From assembly GCF_030936135.1 (NCBI RefSeq), contig NC_082596.1, positions 12,438,155 through 12,502,154 on the forward strand: a DNA stretch of 64,000 bases, in the 5' to 3' direction. Positions 12,595 through 25,282 of this stretch are shown here, piece by piece. Position 1 is the first letter of the stretch; each line of letters begins with the position of its first letter. A program made the translations under genes and the position numbers. Below the pieces are notes generated by a model. It saw nothing but the letters and a program-made list of their open reading frames with translations. It ran no database searches and had not been told where the DNA came from. Source of the stretch: Gavia stellata (Eukaryota; Chordata; Aves; Gaviiformes; Gaviidae).

Positions 12595-12612
12595 TGTGTG
12601 TGTGTGTGTGTG
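12595..12612 (+). repeat. (TG)9 microsatellite
   Basis: Nine uninterrupted TG units, about 220 bases upstream (in gene sense) of the SP-RING exon at 12373. Short enough to be weakly polymorphic. Confidence 0.95.
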
Positions 12613-15600
12613 GCTATTTATAGCCAATGCTAGAAAGGAGGGCTGGGAAGGAATGCAAGCTGGCCTGAATATATGCAAAGCCTTTGTTATTCTCTGTTCA
12701 AGTTCACCAAAAACCAGTAACGTGCAGATGAGTCCCCAAAATCTAACAAAGGATGAGGTGGAGCTTTTGCAGATTTGGCAGTCCTACCCTCAAGATCAGT
12801 TTGTGTTTGAATGTCATAAATGGGCTTGCTCTATAGCCTGTATGCACAAGTATATACTTTAAAAGGAATTTGTACTATTTATCGTAATGCATCATTTGTA
12901 GAGTGATGCCACTGTATTTTAACAAGACCACAATTAGTGAAAAACGAAAGCCAAGAAAGTGTTATTTGAGATGGACAATAGAAACATTATTGAAGAAACC
13001 TTAAGGAGGAGGGGCAGAATGAAACACTGAAATCTCCCAGCAAACACTTGATGGCCCAACGCCAGGGAATGAGGGGCAGACAAACAGGAAGAAATCCACC
13101 TTGAGTAGAGAAGATGCAGGTCCCCACCTTTACGAGAAGGCGGTGGCCAGGTGTAAGCGACTCCGCATACCCAGGGGCACGCCAGCCCAGGCTTCCATGC
13201 AGAAACTAATTAGCCAGAGTCAAACGCTGAGACACGGGAGTAGCTAAGGAGGATATATATTGCGAAGTAGAACCTTAATAAATGTATACATGTTGTTTTA
13301 TCTTTTCCTAACTTTTCTCTGTTACTGTGAACAGAGGCTTTTAGTTGAATGCATTTGTTTATCTTTAAATCTTATCTGGTAATAATAGCAAACTTAACAC
13401 CTGCCGTAACTTTCCATTCCTTTGGGGTAGTTCTGCAATGTTTTTGCAGCAGTGCCCTGGGGTGTAGTCCTCAAGATGTCCCAAGCTGAACAGATAATTT
13501 TTCTCTCTAGCTGCACAAGCTAGTTTGCAACGTTTAGCAACACAGGGTTTGGAGAGGATGAAATCCTTCAGTGGCCTGTGTTGGCTTTGACTGCCGAGGG
13601 GGCTGTGAGAAACAAAAGTGAACACAGAGGCTTTAGAGTTACTTCATGATTTGCCTTCTACAAAGTCTCAGCCTTGGTTCCCTTTGCTGCGATTGCACAC
13701 TATCAGCTGATCTTTGCATCTTTGCATCCCTGGTATTCAGTCTTCCACATCTGTTAAGGACCAGTGTTTCCTAACTTATGGTCGGTGCTGCATGCCTGTA
13801 TAATACTATCACCTTCCGGATGATAACAGCAGACATCACTCTTGGAGCAATCGCAATCTCTCACACCCAGTCTAGACTGAGCACACTGCCATGTGAGCCA
13901 GCACATCTCTGGTTGAGGTACTCTCGGCATCAGTATTGCAGCCATCGCTCCACCACAGCACCTCTCGGTATGCCGGTTTTATTTGCATATTTTTCCTTCC
14001 TCCTTAACAGAGCTTGCCCTTCTCTCCATTCCAATATACCAAGAGTTTTCCAAGCACTCAGGAGTGTTTCTGACCCAGGTACTCCTGCAAATACTTAGGC
14101 AATACTCAGGCAAGCATCAAGGGTATTTCTGTCTCTGTTACTAAGGCCTCATTCAATCAATAGGGTATGGATGCAGGGGGAAAAGGAGCTCAAATGTCCA
14201 ATGTCAATAATAATTTTAAGGCTTTCATCTCCAGGAATATTAACATGCCTTTATCAGATACTGACCCCCTAACAAAAGTAAACACTTGCAAATCAGAAGG
14301 AAAAAGCGGGCACAATTTAACTGTAAATACTGAAACTGCGATGGTATAGACATCAGAAAAAGACTCGCATCAGTTACCAGTTTTCAGAAAAGAAAACCTG
14401 TCACATATTATTCTTAGATTGCTCATATATAAAGTTTATTCTATCATAAACACATACTATTTTGAAGAAAATACAAATTTTTGGGGAAAAAAGCGGGTTT
14501 TCTTAATGAAGCTTTTGGAATACAAAGCAATGGGTGAAATCCCACTGAGACAGCAAGGCTAAACAATATTGCAAATACTGGTAGGTGCCAGCTTTGGCAT
14601 GGGCTGCTTTATTTGAATACCATACTGATTTTGTTCCTATGAGTAATGCCCACAAAGAACAACAGATTCAGAATTTTCTTAAATTCATGTATCTGCAAAT
14701 TTTGACATACTGCAGCTCTAACCTTTCCCACTGAAAACATCTGGAAACTCACATTTTTCTATGTTGTACTTTGTTTCAACTCATGAACTTGCCATGTAGT
14801 TCCAGTGTACCAGCACATCATGTCAGTCAATGAAGTTAGAACGCAGCAGTGCTAGCAAGATTGAGGACAGGCGATTGTTTACAAAGGATGATTTTTTTTT
14901 TGTATCAATATGTAGATGCCAAGGAAGGTGGGTAAAGTTTTAAAATGTGGGGCTTGTGCCCGTGATTTTACTTTTAAAGCTCAGCACTCCAAGTTAGGCA
15001 TGTAAGTGGCCTCTTCTGGAAGAGCGTTCACCTCGCGCAGCACCTTCTGACTTTGCTAAGGAGTCACCACTTCACTCATCTCTTCTGTGTGTGCTTACTT
15101 AGGTGCCGACACAAGAATTTAGAAGACTATGTTGAAGCATCCAAGTCTGAAAATACGAGCTCAAGCTTGGGTACTGGTGTTTGAATCTCCCCTGAAGGCC
15201 TCAGGTCTCTAAATTACGTGAGCTAAATCACGGGCTGGGTTCAACTCTTTCTCATGCAGGCTTTGGAGGTGATTTAGATGCCTCATGTTTAATGGTTGAA
15301 ATTCAAGGAGTTGAGACCCACTCCTTGTAGGTGGGATATATTAATCTTCCTGGATTCAAATCATTCTCTTGCTGCAAGCTTATCTTAAACACTTCAGGTT
15401 GCACTTCATTTGCAATGATTTTGTGTACAGTCTACCGGAGTGGGGCCCTGGTTTCAAGAGGTTATCACAGCACAAATGAATAATTATTTAAAATATTTCC
15501 TTTCCATAAGCAACTAATGTTTTTAATAATAAATATGCAAGACTGGGATGATGCAAGTGATACCTCAAACATGTCAATAGCAAATTAGCATAAATCAGAT

Positions 15601-18600
15601 AAACCACCCACAGATTTGTTGTTATTGCTTGATGTTCTAGATTACAAGAGGAGAGAAGAAAATAACTTTTTTCAATTACAGTAAATTTTGCAGAGATTAC
15701 ACAAGACACATCCCGAACTGGTCAGTAAGATGCTCGAAACTGTAGATCTATACCTGTAAACTCGTACTGGAAGATGTTTTTATTAAGGTCAAAGGGATTT
15801 TTTACCAAATGAAATGTATAAAAGTTTGGAGAATCTAACTTGCAAGTCTGACTATTCGATAGAAAGAAGAAATAAAAACACTGGTTCATACATATTTCAG
15901 CTAAGTCAGGTTACATTTTTGTAAAATTGAGTTTTCCTTGCAAATTAAAACCAGATGCAGAAAACACTAAGTTATTGTTCCTGAAATTTGATGTTGCCTT
16001 AAGTAACAGAAGTACATACATCTATTTTGGTAGTCTGAGAGATTACATTTTAAGAGCCTTACGAGTTTCTAGTTTTTCATTCCAGCCAATTGAAACCTGT
16101 TGTAAGTATTAGTAACACATTTTCTATCTGGCTATCTCAGCAATGTTTACAGCTAATTAGGGCCCACTGTTGTAATAAAACTGCATTCTCATAAGGGTAT
16201 CTATTTTTGGTAACACATCATAATGAATTTTGCAACTGCCAACTGTTTTTTACTTATTCAACTTTAATTAAAAGCTGGTAGTACTTTATATCTCTATCAC
16301 TTTCATCTCTTGATAAAAATGTGACTAATATGCCTTAGCTCAGTTTTTACCTACCCTGCTGAGAGAGACTGAGAACATTTAAGCCAACTTTTAAAAATAA
16401 GAGACATTAACTGCTATATTGTGAATTATATTAAGCATGGACAGTATACATATTAAAAAAGCATTAGAGGAAAGATCCTCTCCATTGTCATTGTCACTTC
16501 TATGACAGACAGACTGCTGTCTGCTCACTGCTTCCACTGCCAACAAGGTCCTCTACCCAATTCCTGTCTCTCTAACCTGGCCCCGAGTGAGTACATGTTG
16601 CAATGTAAACGTAATTGATTTCTTTCCTTTTGTGCTGCGCTGTTCGGCCTTCTCACCTGCCATCAGTCAGACCCTAATCCCGGAAAGCAGAGTAACGTTA
16701 GGCATGCAGGATTGAGTCTCTGTAAGCCTGAGCCACCAGACAGACAAGGTCTTGGCTCCCAAGCGGGTCGATTGTACTGCTGACTCTATAGAAATAACAG
16801 CAACTCATCCAGGCTGGGAAAAATCCTATCTGCAAGAGCTCCAAGAAAAACATGAATGTTATGAGGGCAAGTCAAATGCCAAGTGTTCCTGCCAGCAGGA
16901 CACAGAAAATAATGAAAGGTGGGGGAGGTACAGGACAGCATCACATGCAAGAGCTGTATTCTAAGTCAGGAGGAGTCCGGGGCACTGCTAGCGTGGGGGG
17001 AGGAAGGTCCAAGGCCAAGTCTAAAGGAGGGAATGAGCCCAAACACTGCTTTCCATGAAACACACTGCTGAGACCACCACGGGCAATGCTTCAGCGTGGG
17101 GCAGCGTGCCCACTGGGGCTCTGAATTGGGGGTAGACTTCAGGTCCGGAGAAGCAGACCAGAACAACCATCCAGTGTCCTGCCCCCGGGACGGATCCCCA
17201 GTGAACGCTGTAAGAGGAGTGAAAGAAGAGGGGAAGCACAGAGTAAGACCCTCCTGGCAAACTTTCCCAGTCTCTAGCAATTTGTGGCCACGGACTTCCT
17301 GAGTCAGAGGTAGTATCTTTGAACTCAATACGCCCTGGAGTTTTCCTCCAATGAATTTGTCTAAACTTGGAGAGGGAAATTTGGGTCTGGACTTTTCAGC
17401 TTGATTAGAGACAGTTATCTTTGCTAGAAAGGTTAGCAAGTTTAATCTTCCTTGAAACTTACCACAGAGGCTGCAGGTTACAGTTTAATTTGATTTTTAA
17501 GAGGGAAAATAAGGTGTGCAAGCTACAGCTGCAGTCAAACAGTTCAAAGGCTTTCTGCTTTTGCCAGAGGCATGCGATAGTTTAATTTGCCAACCAAGCC
17601 AAACTAGGCTTTGCATTAAAGTACATCATTACAATTTGATTACTTGCTGGTGTTGCAATACACAAGTTGATCTAAGGAAGTTGGCCTCTAACATGTTGCT
17701 CCAGATTGTAATTGCAAATTTACTTGCTCCTGCCTAGACCAAGCAATTTGCTGGTTATTTACTGACAAGTCCCTTGTATGTGCCCTGTTTTACACGTACT
17801 TGTGTAAGAAGTGCATAGACATGCATTTGGTCAATCCAAAATTAAGTGACAGTCCTGTAAATATAAGCCATTTTGATTTTCCTCGAGTGTGAAAGACAAA
17901 TTAGATGAACAAATTAGCAAATTATTAGTTCCTTTACGTAATAAGAGTGGGGAAGGAAAGGACAGTATCCCACACTAAGCAACAATCCTCTAAAAACTCC
18001 TTTAATGCCATCAAATTCACAGCACTTGCATATTTTACAGTATTTTGTCCCACTAAGCTACAGGCCTTTTAAAATACACTATTCCAAATGGAAATACTGT
18101 TCCCGTTCTATCCTTCCACTACAGGGTAGAGCTGGCTGATACCAGTTTTCCAGAATGACCTTAAAATGAAGAGAGACTATGATTTGATGGAAATGTTATG
18201 GGACACTCGTTTCAGAAATATAAGTGAAGGAGACTGAAAGATACTTGAAGCTAGATACAAATGGCTGTTTAATGTATTAGTAAATAAAACGTGACTACAA
18301 ATCCCACCTAGAAAAAAACCAAAACAAACTCCAGAGGTGCTCTGTGAAACCTTCAACTCATATGCTATTCAAAGTGAGAAGTAAGACATCATCTTTGCCT
18401 TTAGGTTTTGGGAAATTCAGACTGTTGTGCAGTGGGAGCTGTGTCCCTAGAAATGTCAACAGAAAGGATATTTTTGATTATAAACCCTGCAACTCAAACA
18501 GTTTGGTAGGCAAACACACAGAGGCAGCTTTCTTGCTCCCTCTGTTATTGCAAACAAACATGAGAAATCCACACTTCAAAGTCTGTGGATGACATTTCAA

Positions 18601-19229
18601 ACAGCAGTTTCCTCATCACTGCAGTCTGGACTCGATCTGAAGAAGCTCCTCGGGGAGATGAAGATTACCTAAAAAGATGTCATGAAAGCTCATCAGTAAG
18701 CTCAGAGGAGCCACTATTTCTGGAAAATCTAAGAAGGCCGTATTCTTCCATCTTAACTATCATCACCCACAATGGCGTGTAAACTTAATAAGCAAGTTAA
18801 ACACCAAAGGCTTGCTGAAAATAAATCTCACTGATAAACAGACTACTTAAATGACCAGGAAGCTCTAGGTCTACATGAAAGTGTGCCGGGCATGTGATAA
18901 CAGAACAGAAGTGTTAGAGATGCCACAGTACGAGCAAAGCAAGACAAAAACTAGAATACCTTACGAGGAAAAAATGTATCAGACACAAGCTACTAAATTG
19001 CAAATATATGTAAAGAACGTTTTTATTACTTGGATTTTCTCCTGCTCTTCAGAAGAAAAAAGGCTGAACAATCACTGCTTCATACAGTATACTGTATAAA
19101 GGCAATTTCCATGCTTAGAGAGGATCATTTCATATATCAGAGATTAGAAGAATATCACACATGTTTAAAAAGTGAAGAAATTCACTCCAGAGACATGAAA
19201 AGAAAAAGTTGCAAAAGATGCAACCAGAA

Positions 19230-19231
<2 letters not shown>

Positions 19232-19262
<31 letters not shown>
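19232..19262 (+). repeat. A homopolymer (31), possible retroposon tail
   Basis: Thirty-one consecutive A, the longest homopolymer in the window. The sequence to the left (18340-19230) has several short plus-strand open frames but no recognisable protein, and I saw no convincing target-site duplication. It could be the tail of an unrecognised retrocopy or simply an expanded A tract. Confidence 0.9.
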
Positions 19263-19266
<4 letters not shown>

Positions 19267-20984
19267 ACCATTTCATTAGAAGATGAACCACTTTCCATTA
19301 CTAACATTGTGGTCAGAATCTGGAATGTCACTGATGCAATGCTAACCATCAGATGACATGAACATGTAGGGCTTGCCTACACAGGGAAGTTGTTGCAAAA
19401 TACGCGAGGGTGTGAATGTCGAATGCAGTAGCTACTTGGCATTAACTCACCGTGTGGATGCTCTTATTCTGCACTAGGAGTGCCTTTTGGCTGTTTAGTC
19501 TAATCCACTTCCACAGTGGACTTGAGAAAGGCACTGTTAATGCTGGACAGGAGTAATGAGAGGAAAGCTGTCGGTATTGACAGCAGTTTGGAGATGCGTC
19601 CGTTTATGCTGAGTCCTTAGCAGTCCTTGGATGGTCTATTCTGTGAATTCCATTCAAATTTTCTCAGAACAATCCATGCCAAGTATTCTCTACATATTAG
19701 ATCACAAGCAGAAACCATGTCTACGACATCTCTGAACAACAAGGAACATCATGTATCTTGTAACCTACACGGTTGGATGTCGCTTTGCCCATTTCAGTAT
19801 GTCATTTGTGCATTCTTGTAGTCATTCACTTCTGAAAAGCTGAACTGGTGACAGATTTTCAGGTGGAACAAGCTTCTGCTAAGAAACACTCCTGGACAGA
19901 ACTGTTCCAGGGTAACAGAAGGATAGAAAACAAAAAGAGCAGTGATCAGGCAAGCAGACCAGGTAGCGTAGCTCCCTAGTAGTCCATCCAGCAGGCTGCT
20001 ATGGAACCAGGGAGCAGAAAAGCCCCTGGCTAGCCCAAATGATCACAACCCTCGAAAATTATCATTCTGATTTTCTTTTCAATCTGTCTCTTCACGTTCT
20101 CCGCACAAGACGTTTTGACAAAGACTTCATTGTATTTCTTTCCTAAACAGCTCTGTTGAAAAACATCTTTAAAAAGTCACCAAAATAATGCCCCCAGCCC
20201 TGGTGTCAGGAGAGTGGTGCATACAGACGCATGTGGTTTGTCATGTGTTGGGGCACAGGTAGGATTATTTATGAGGTGCACGGTGAGAGGGCATGAACCT
20301 ATAATCCCTGAACATTAACCTGTTGATTTTGTGATTGGCGAGGATGGCACCGACTCAGCAGATGTCTGAAACTGCAGAGAGAGCACAGGAAAGAGCAATC
20401 TCCCACCTTCGGGAATCGGCAGGTTTGTAGTACAGGAACCCAGCTCCACTGCCCCCTTCACCCAAAGGAAGCTGGAGAGACAGATCTGCCTCTCTTTGCC
20501 AGGAAAAGACAGATGTACTATATCGCTCTCAAATAAAGACATGAGTACAAATAAGAAAAAGTGAAACTGAAATGGTGGGGACAAAATATTATTTTCTCCA
20601 CCCCCAAAGCCCAATGTTGACGCACTTGAAAGAAACTTTCAGGCGAGATATTTTATTTCAAAATTAATATTAATGAAGAGAGCAACATTTGCAATTCTGT
20701 TCTTAGTGATGCATTTCAATCCTTCAGAGCATTTTCTAAAACTCTTAACTACTTCAAAAATTAATTTACTTCATTTAGAAACATATAACATCAAGTGATT
20801 ACAATTCAATGTGCAGTGAAGCACTATAAATATCCACATAACTTATTGGAGTTATAATATTAAAATGTATAAAGGGAGAAGTTCTGTTCATTTCCCAAGC
20901 TTTTTCTATAGAAATTAATTTCTTCTGTATTTTACATATAAACTTTACCACTCCAGTTATTCTGAATTCTGCTGCTTTGCACTG

Positions 20985-21200
20985 CCTGAAATGCCTCTGC
21001 TGAAATGGCCTCTGGGATGGGCGAGAAGACAGACAGCTGTCTGCATGTCATGGTCACTTCCTCAGCACCGTCTGGGAGCTTGTCCCCGCTGCAGTCACCG
21101 CTCCGGGCACCGGCTGGGCACCCGCTCAGAGCTGCATCTCCCGCTCTGCTCCTGCCTTTGGTCACCAGCCCACGGCCCCAACAACCTCCTCAGAAGAGGA
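20985..21200. other. GC-rich pocket with perfect 14-bp palindrome
   Basis: A local GC rise within AT-rich intron, with several CpG, flanked by AT-rich sequence on both sides. It contains CAGACAGCTGTCTG at 21030-21043, a perfect palindrome. Open frames on both strands (20932-21165 minus, 20991-21238 plus) are a by-product of GC composition; no domain is recognised. Possible regulatory element, unproven. Confidence 0.4.
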
Positions 21201-21259
21201 ATTTTCCTAAAGTAATGAATCATTTGTGGAAGTACTAACACCCAATTCCTTCTTCTCTT

Positions 21260-21414
21260 GAACACAAAGCACTGTAAAAAAAGGTCAGTTTTACTGCCAT
21301 GACCATTTCACTGGTGAAAAACTAAGGCACAGGGCAGGAATACGTCCAGAGCCACTAGCACATTCTGTGTGCTAGACCGTTGTCTTTCCCATTAGACCAC
21401 ACTGCCTTCCCCCC
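21260..21414 (-). mobile_element. MIR-type SINE fossil
   Basis: Reverse-oriented diverged MIR: ACTAAGGCACAGGGC (core near 21330, equivalent to AACTGAGGCACAG) and the tRNA-derived head CCATTAGACCACACTGCCTT at about 21389-21408. The middle is shortened compared with a full element. Confidence 0.65.
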
Positions 21415-23228
21415 GAGTAACTAAGGCTATGAACAGTTTCCAAATACATTCTTAGTGAATGCATCAGTTCCATGCTAAAAAATACAATACAGAAACTAGT
21501 ATCTTCTAGTAATTGCACAATATCTGGGTGTTTATTTTGAGACAACTAACACTTGCACGGAAGAATACATGATCATTTTCTGGTAAGTCATATTTATAAA
21601 ATAATGCTTCTTTGCTAAACTACATGAGAAAAGGAAAAAAAAATCCACATTTAATATCATATTGAAACAAGTTAAGAAATAAAACTCACAGTTTTATTTT
21701 ACAAGAGGAATTTACAGATCTACCATTGCTCAATCATAAAACTGCAAGGTTTTCATTTAGGTTAAGGCAGAGTGACTTATTGCATGTGTGTGTACTAAGA
21801 CATTCTGTATAAACTATGCTGTGCACTTTGAGCAGATCTTCACTATAATAATCCTTGGTAAGCTGCTCCCTAAAAGAAATAAAAAATGTTGCTAATCCCA
21901 ATTTATACAGCACCCTCCAAAACAATGTCACAGGGGGCTTGTGCAGCTAAACATAACGCTATCATCGGTTAGGAACAGCTGAACAGTTATTTTTCTCAAC
22001 CCATCCTGTGATGTAAGATTAAGCTTCTTGAATGGCAGTCAGTAGAAAAAAATCTAATGCTAAAGCCCTGAGCTATAAATACTCATGGATTATAACTGCA
22101 GCAGCCTAGTAGCTTCTGATGGTAATTAGTAGTTAATTTTAAATCTGATCAATATTTATTTTAAATCTCTTTCTGCAGATTCTCATTTACCAGGAGTGTA
22201 ACTGGCAGAGTGCATCTTCATTAATGCTACGTGCATGAGAAAATCATTACCATTCTATAGATGTCATTTATATAGCAACACATGCATTTCAGACTTCACC
22301 TTGACATTTTTGCATGGTGCAGATAAAAGACAATCTGAAAACAAGTGTGCTTTATGGCAAATGTGCTGGGAAGACTGTGAGGGGCTTAACTACGGTCAAG
22401 CACGAGGCAAAGTCTTTCAAAACCTCAAGGTCTCTCTATGTTTACGCTTTCCTCTCCAGATCAGGTTTAATAGGGTAGCGAAGTGGGGCAGAGAAAGGAC
22501 TTGAACACCCTCAGCACAGATGCACACAGCAGCAGAAAGAAGAACAGCTAAGCAGGACACGCGGAGCAAGGGAAGCTGATGTTGAATTGATGGGACAGCA
22601 GTTGCAGCGTCACTTGTGCTTCATAATAAGGGTAACGAGCACATAGCACATAGCTAAATCACGTGGCATTCTGCACAGTCTTCATCTTTCTAGCAAAGCA
22701 GTTAACGTTACGCTGGCTATTTCAATCTTATCGTTATTACCAGGATGGAGTAACATTATAGTTGTCCTCTTAAGAACTATTAACTTCCCTTGCACTCTTT
22801 GGCTGGCACATCAGCTCTTGCAGAAACACATACAATCCCTACATGTATGCTGAGAAAGATCAAGATTTTATATCTCGAAATAAACAGCTTAATATAAGTG
22901 AAACCATCAAACTGCACTAATTAAGGGAGGAAAACAAAACTGAATACAACAGAGCTACGCTGAGGAAACGCCGTTTCAAAACAATGAAGGTAAGGCACAG
23001 CCTGGTTTTGTCAATGCTCCTTTCGCATCAGAAATCAAGCACAGCCCTGCAACCCAGAATTTAGGTTAGGTCAGTGTTACCGAGACTCTCTGGTCTGTAC
23101 AGGTAATTAAGATTCCTCCTTTTCTACACTTTTGGATACAGCTAGTAAAAATATGTAGGAATTGGGTTCAGTGACTGGAAGGAATGGAAAACCTTTAAGG
23201 ACAGAATCAATACATAAAGAGGGATCAT

Positions 23229-23525
23229 ATGAAAGCTGGAGAGAGACTTTTTTTACCAGGGCCGGCAGTGACAGGACAAGGGGAAGCGGTTTTAAACTGA
23301 AAAAGGGTAGATTTAGATTGAGTGTGAGGAATAAATTCTTTACTATGAGGGTGGTGAGGCACTGGAACAGAGAAACTGTGGATGCCCCATCCTTGGAAGT
23401 GTTGGATGGGGCTTTGAGCAACCTGATCTAGTGGAAGATGTCCTTCCCCACGGCAGGGGGGTTGGACTAGATGATCTCTAAAGGTCCCTTGAACCCAAAC
23501 CATTCTATAATACTTCTCTGATTCC
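23229..23525 (+). mobile_element. CR1 LINE 3' end
   Basis: A 5'-truncated CR1 tail of about 300 bases. Diagnostic pieces in order: GCTGGAGAGAGACTTTTTTT, AGTGACAGGACAAGGGGAAG, a block near TTTAGATTGAGTGTGAGGAA, GAGGGTGGTGAGGCACTGGA, GTTGGACTAGATGATCTCTA and a degenerate ATTCTATAAT end. Compared with the common avian CR1 tail it lacks about nine bases in the GGCACAGGTTGCCCAGAGAA segment and a short piece before TTGGATGGGGC. Frames open on both strands here are repeat-derived and encode no complete protein. Confidence 0.93.
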
Positions 23526-24979
23526 AAGCTTTTATTTGCAGACAGTTACCAACACTGGCAGTTAGAGCTCTTCGGGATCGAATACTACCTCGATATGGCA
23601 TGCACGCCAATACTAGAACATGTCACACAATTTAGAAAATTATTTGTTAGATTATGAAGCTGAAAAGCACTTTTAGTAAAGACCACAAAGGCACTATATC
23701 CTTAAAAAAATGCAATAATAGAAAATGCTAGTCACAGACAAATGGCACAGTTAAGTTCTCCCCATGACAAAACACACTCAGCCTTAACTGAAAAGCTGCT
23801 GCGACCATACACTTCCTAGAGGTGTCCTGCTAGTTTTTTCATTGCAAAGCTGATCATGGTACAGCATCCCATTTCCTATGAAGGAAAACATATAAAGTAT
23901 CGAAAGGGCTCTTCAGAGGGCACATACTTGAATAATAAATAAATCTAGCCAGGGAGCACAGGGGAATCTGGAAAACAGCAGCGAGTCACATGCCGATTTT
24001 GTAAACATAAGAAATGATCGCTTCAAAACTTTCAGCTGCTTGAGGTGCTGTCCACCCATGTATGACAAACCCAACAGGGAAGAGTCACCGTGTTAGTGAC
24101 ACCCACAGGTATGTGGAAAGGGCAGTCATTCAGCAGCAAGCAGAGTTCCTTGGGAAGTGACAGTCTTTGCAATCACGCATTCCTGGGTTACTACATTTGG
24201 CCTCTGGCTTGTACAGCACAGAGCTTGAAACCAGGAGCTCGATTATCACTGACAATGCTGATCTGGAATTTCAGGAATGGGTTGTAGTGGGTCCCGGGAA
24301 GCAAACAGCACTTATGAAGCGAAGAAGCACTCTATACCTTTGCCAACAGAGAATGTTATGTTGCTCCGAGATGTTGCAAGAGCATGCAAGCAGTGTGGGA
24401 AAAGTGCAAACAGAGCTGGTGCAGTAGGAACTACAAATGGCATCACGGTATTTACCACGGGGGGCGGGAAGGCGTACGGAATTCCACACCACTCAGCACC
24501 TGAAAATATTCTTCAGGAAATTACTAAACAATTTGACTGTAAGCAGCTAAAGGATAACAAGGTAGTAAGAGGCAGTCAATATGTTTCTTGCCAGATCAAA
24601 TCATGCCAAACTGATCTAACCTGCTTCTCTGATAGATTAGCTGTCCCTACTGAACGAGAGAAGTCAGGTAACATATATATGCTGATTTTAAATACAGCTT
24701 TTGATGTTCTCCAGATGACATTCTCCCAAACAAACTAAAGAAAATAGTATAGATCCTCACCTAGATCTGAGAAACAACACAATAATTAAGCTTTATTCTG
24801 ATTACAGTTTCTTTTTTTCTAAAACAGATCACTGGTGTAGCAAACATTGCAGTAATGCCTAAAAACCATAACAGAGATAAAACAAGATTGTACAAGACAC
24901 TATACACATTCATAAAAAGACAATTTCTGGCATTGCAGAGCTACAGTCTAAACAATCAGGACAGACAAGGAAAATATCT

Positions 24980-25282
24980 TACCAACACTGTCAGAGATGG
25001 GAAACTGAGGCAAAAAAAGATTAAGGGCTCGATTTTCAAATGAGCTCAGCATATTTGTTGCTGAGCTCACTTGAAATTCTGGCCATAATCAACATCATGG
25101 AAATCACTAGATATTGAGCTCCTTTGAAAATCAAACTTCAATATGAAAATTTGGCCCAGAGGTCTTTTGAAAACCTACATCAAGAGGCTTACCCAAGGTC
25201 ACCCAGGAAGTCGGTGGCAGGGCTGGGAACTGAACTTACATCTTCTGACTCCCACTCTGGTGCATAACTAATGTCACTCTGT
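24980..25282 (-). mobile_element. MIR-type SINE split by a palindromic insert
   Basis: Two halves of one reverse-oriented MIR. Left half about 24990-25025 (GATGGGAAACTGAGGCA..GATTAAG); right half about 25185-25282 (GGCTTACCCAAGGTCACCCA, then GTCGGTGGCAGGGCTGGGAA and a TCTTCTGACTCCCA stretch). They abut exactly where a continuous MIR would join, and are separated by the palindromic segment at 25026-25176. Orientation and order fit a single original element interrupted once. Confidence 0.75.
25026..25176. mobile_element. MITE-like palindromic insert inside MIR
   Basis: A 151-base segment between the MIR halves. Its left part is a hairpin: arms 25025-25051 and 25059-25085 pair 22 of 27 bases around a 7-base loop, with a perfect 11-base core (TGAGCTCAGCA / TGCTGAGCTCA). 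The outer ends also pair (CGATTTTCAAATGAGCTC against the complement of GAGGTCTTTTGAAAACCT, 14 of 18). Flanks AGATTAAG (25018-25025) and ACATCAAG (25177-25184) match at 6 of 8, compatible with an old 8-base target duplication as made by hAT transposons. The family name is not known to me. Confidence 0.55.

Noticed and set aside
16966..17439. 157-codon minus-strand open frame in a GC-richer block
   Set aside because: No domain, no plausible splice borders seen, overlapping frames on the plus strand, and low-complexity Ser/Pro-rich content typical of chance frames.
18340..19262. Processed pseudogene ending in the 31-base A tract
   Set aside because: Short frames upstream match no protein I know, and no target duplication was found on either side.
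21385..21414. tRNA-like sequence ending in CACACTGCCTTCC
   Set aside because: It is the tRNA-derived head of a decayed MIR SINE, not a tRNA gene; anticodon arm and T-loop are not preserved.
24855..25043. Plus-strand frame containing KRQFLALQS, reminiscent of the NSMCE2 coiled-coil segment
   Set aside because: It lies on the opposite strand to NSMCE2, similarity stops after about nine residues, and its 3' part overlaps the MIR core. Coincidence is the simplest explanation.
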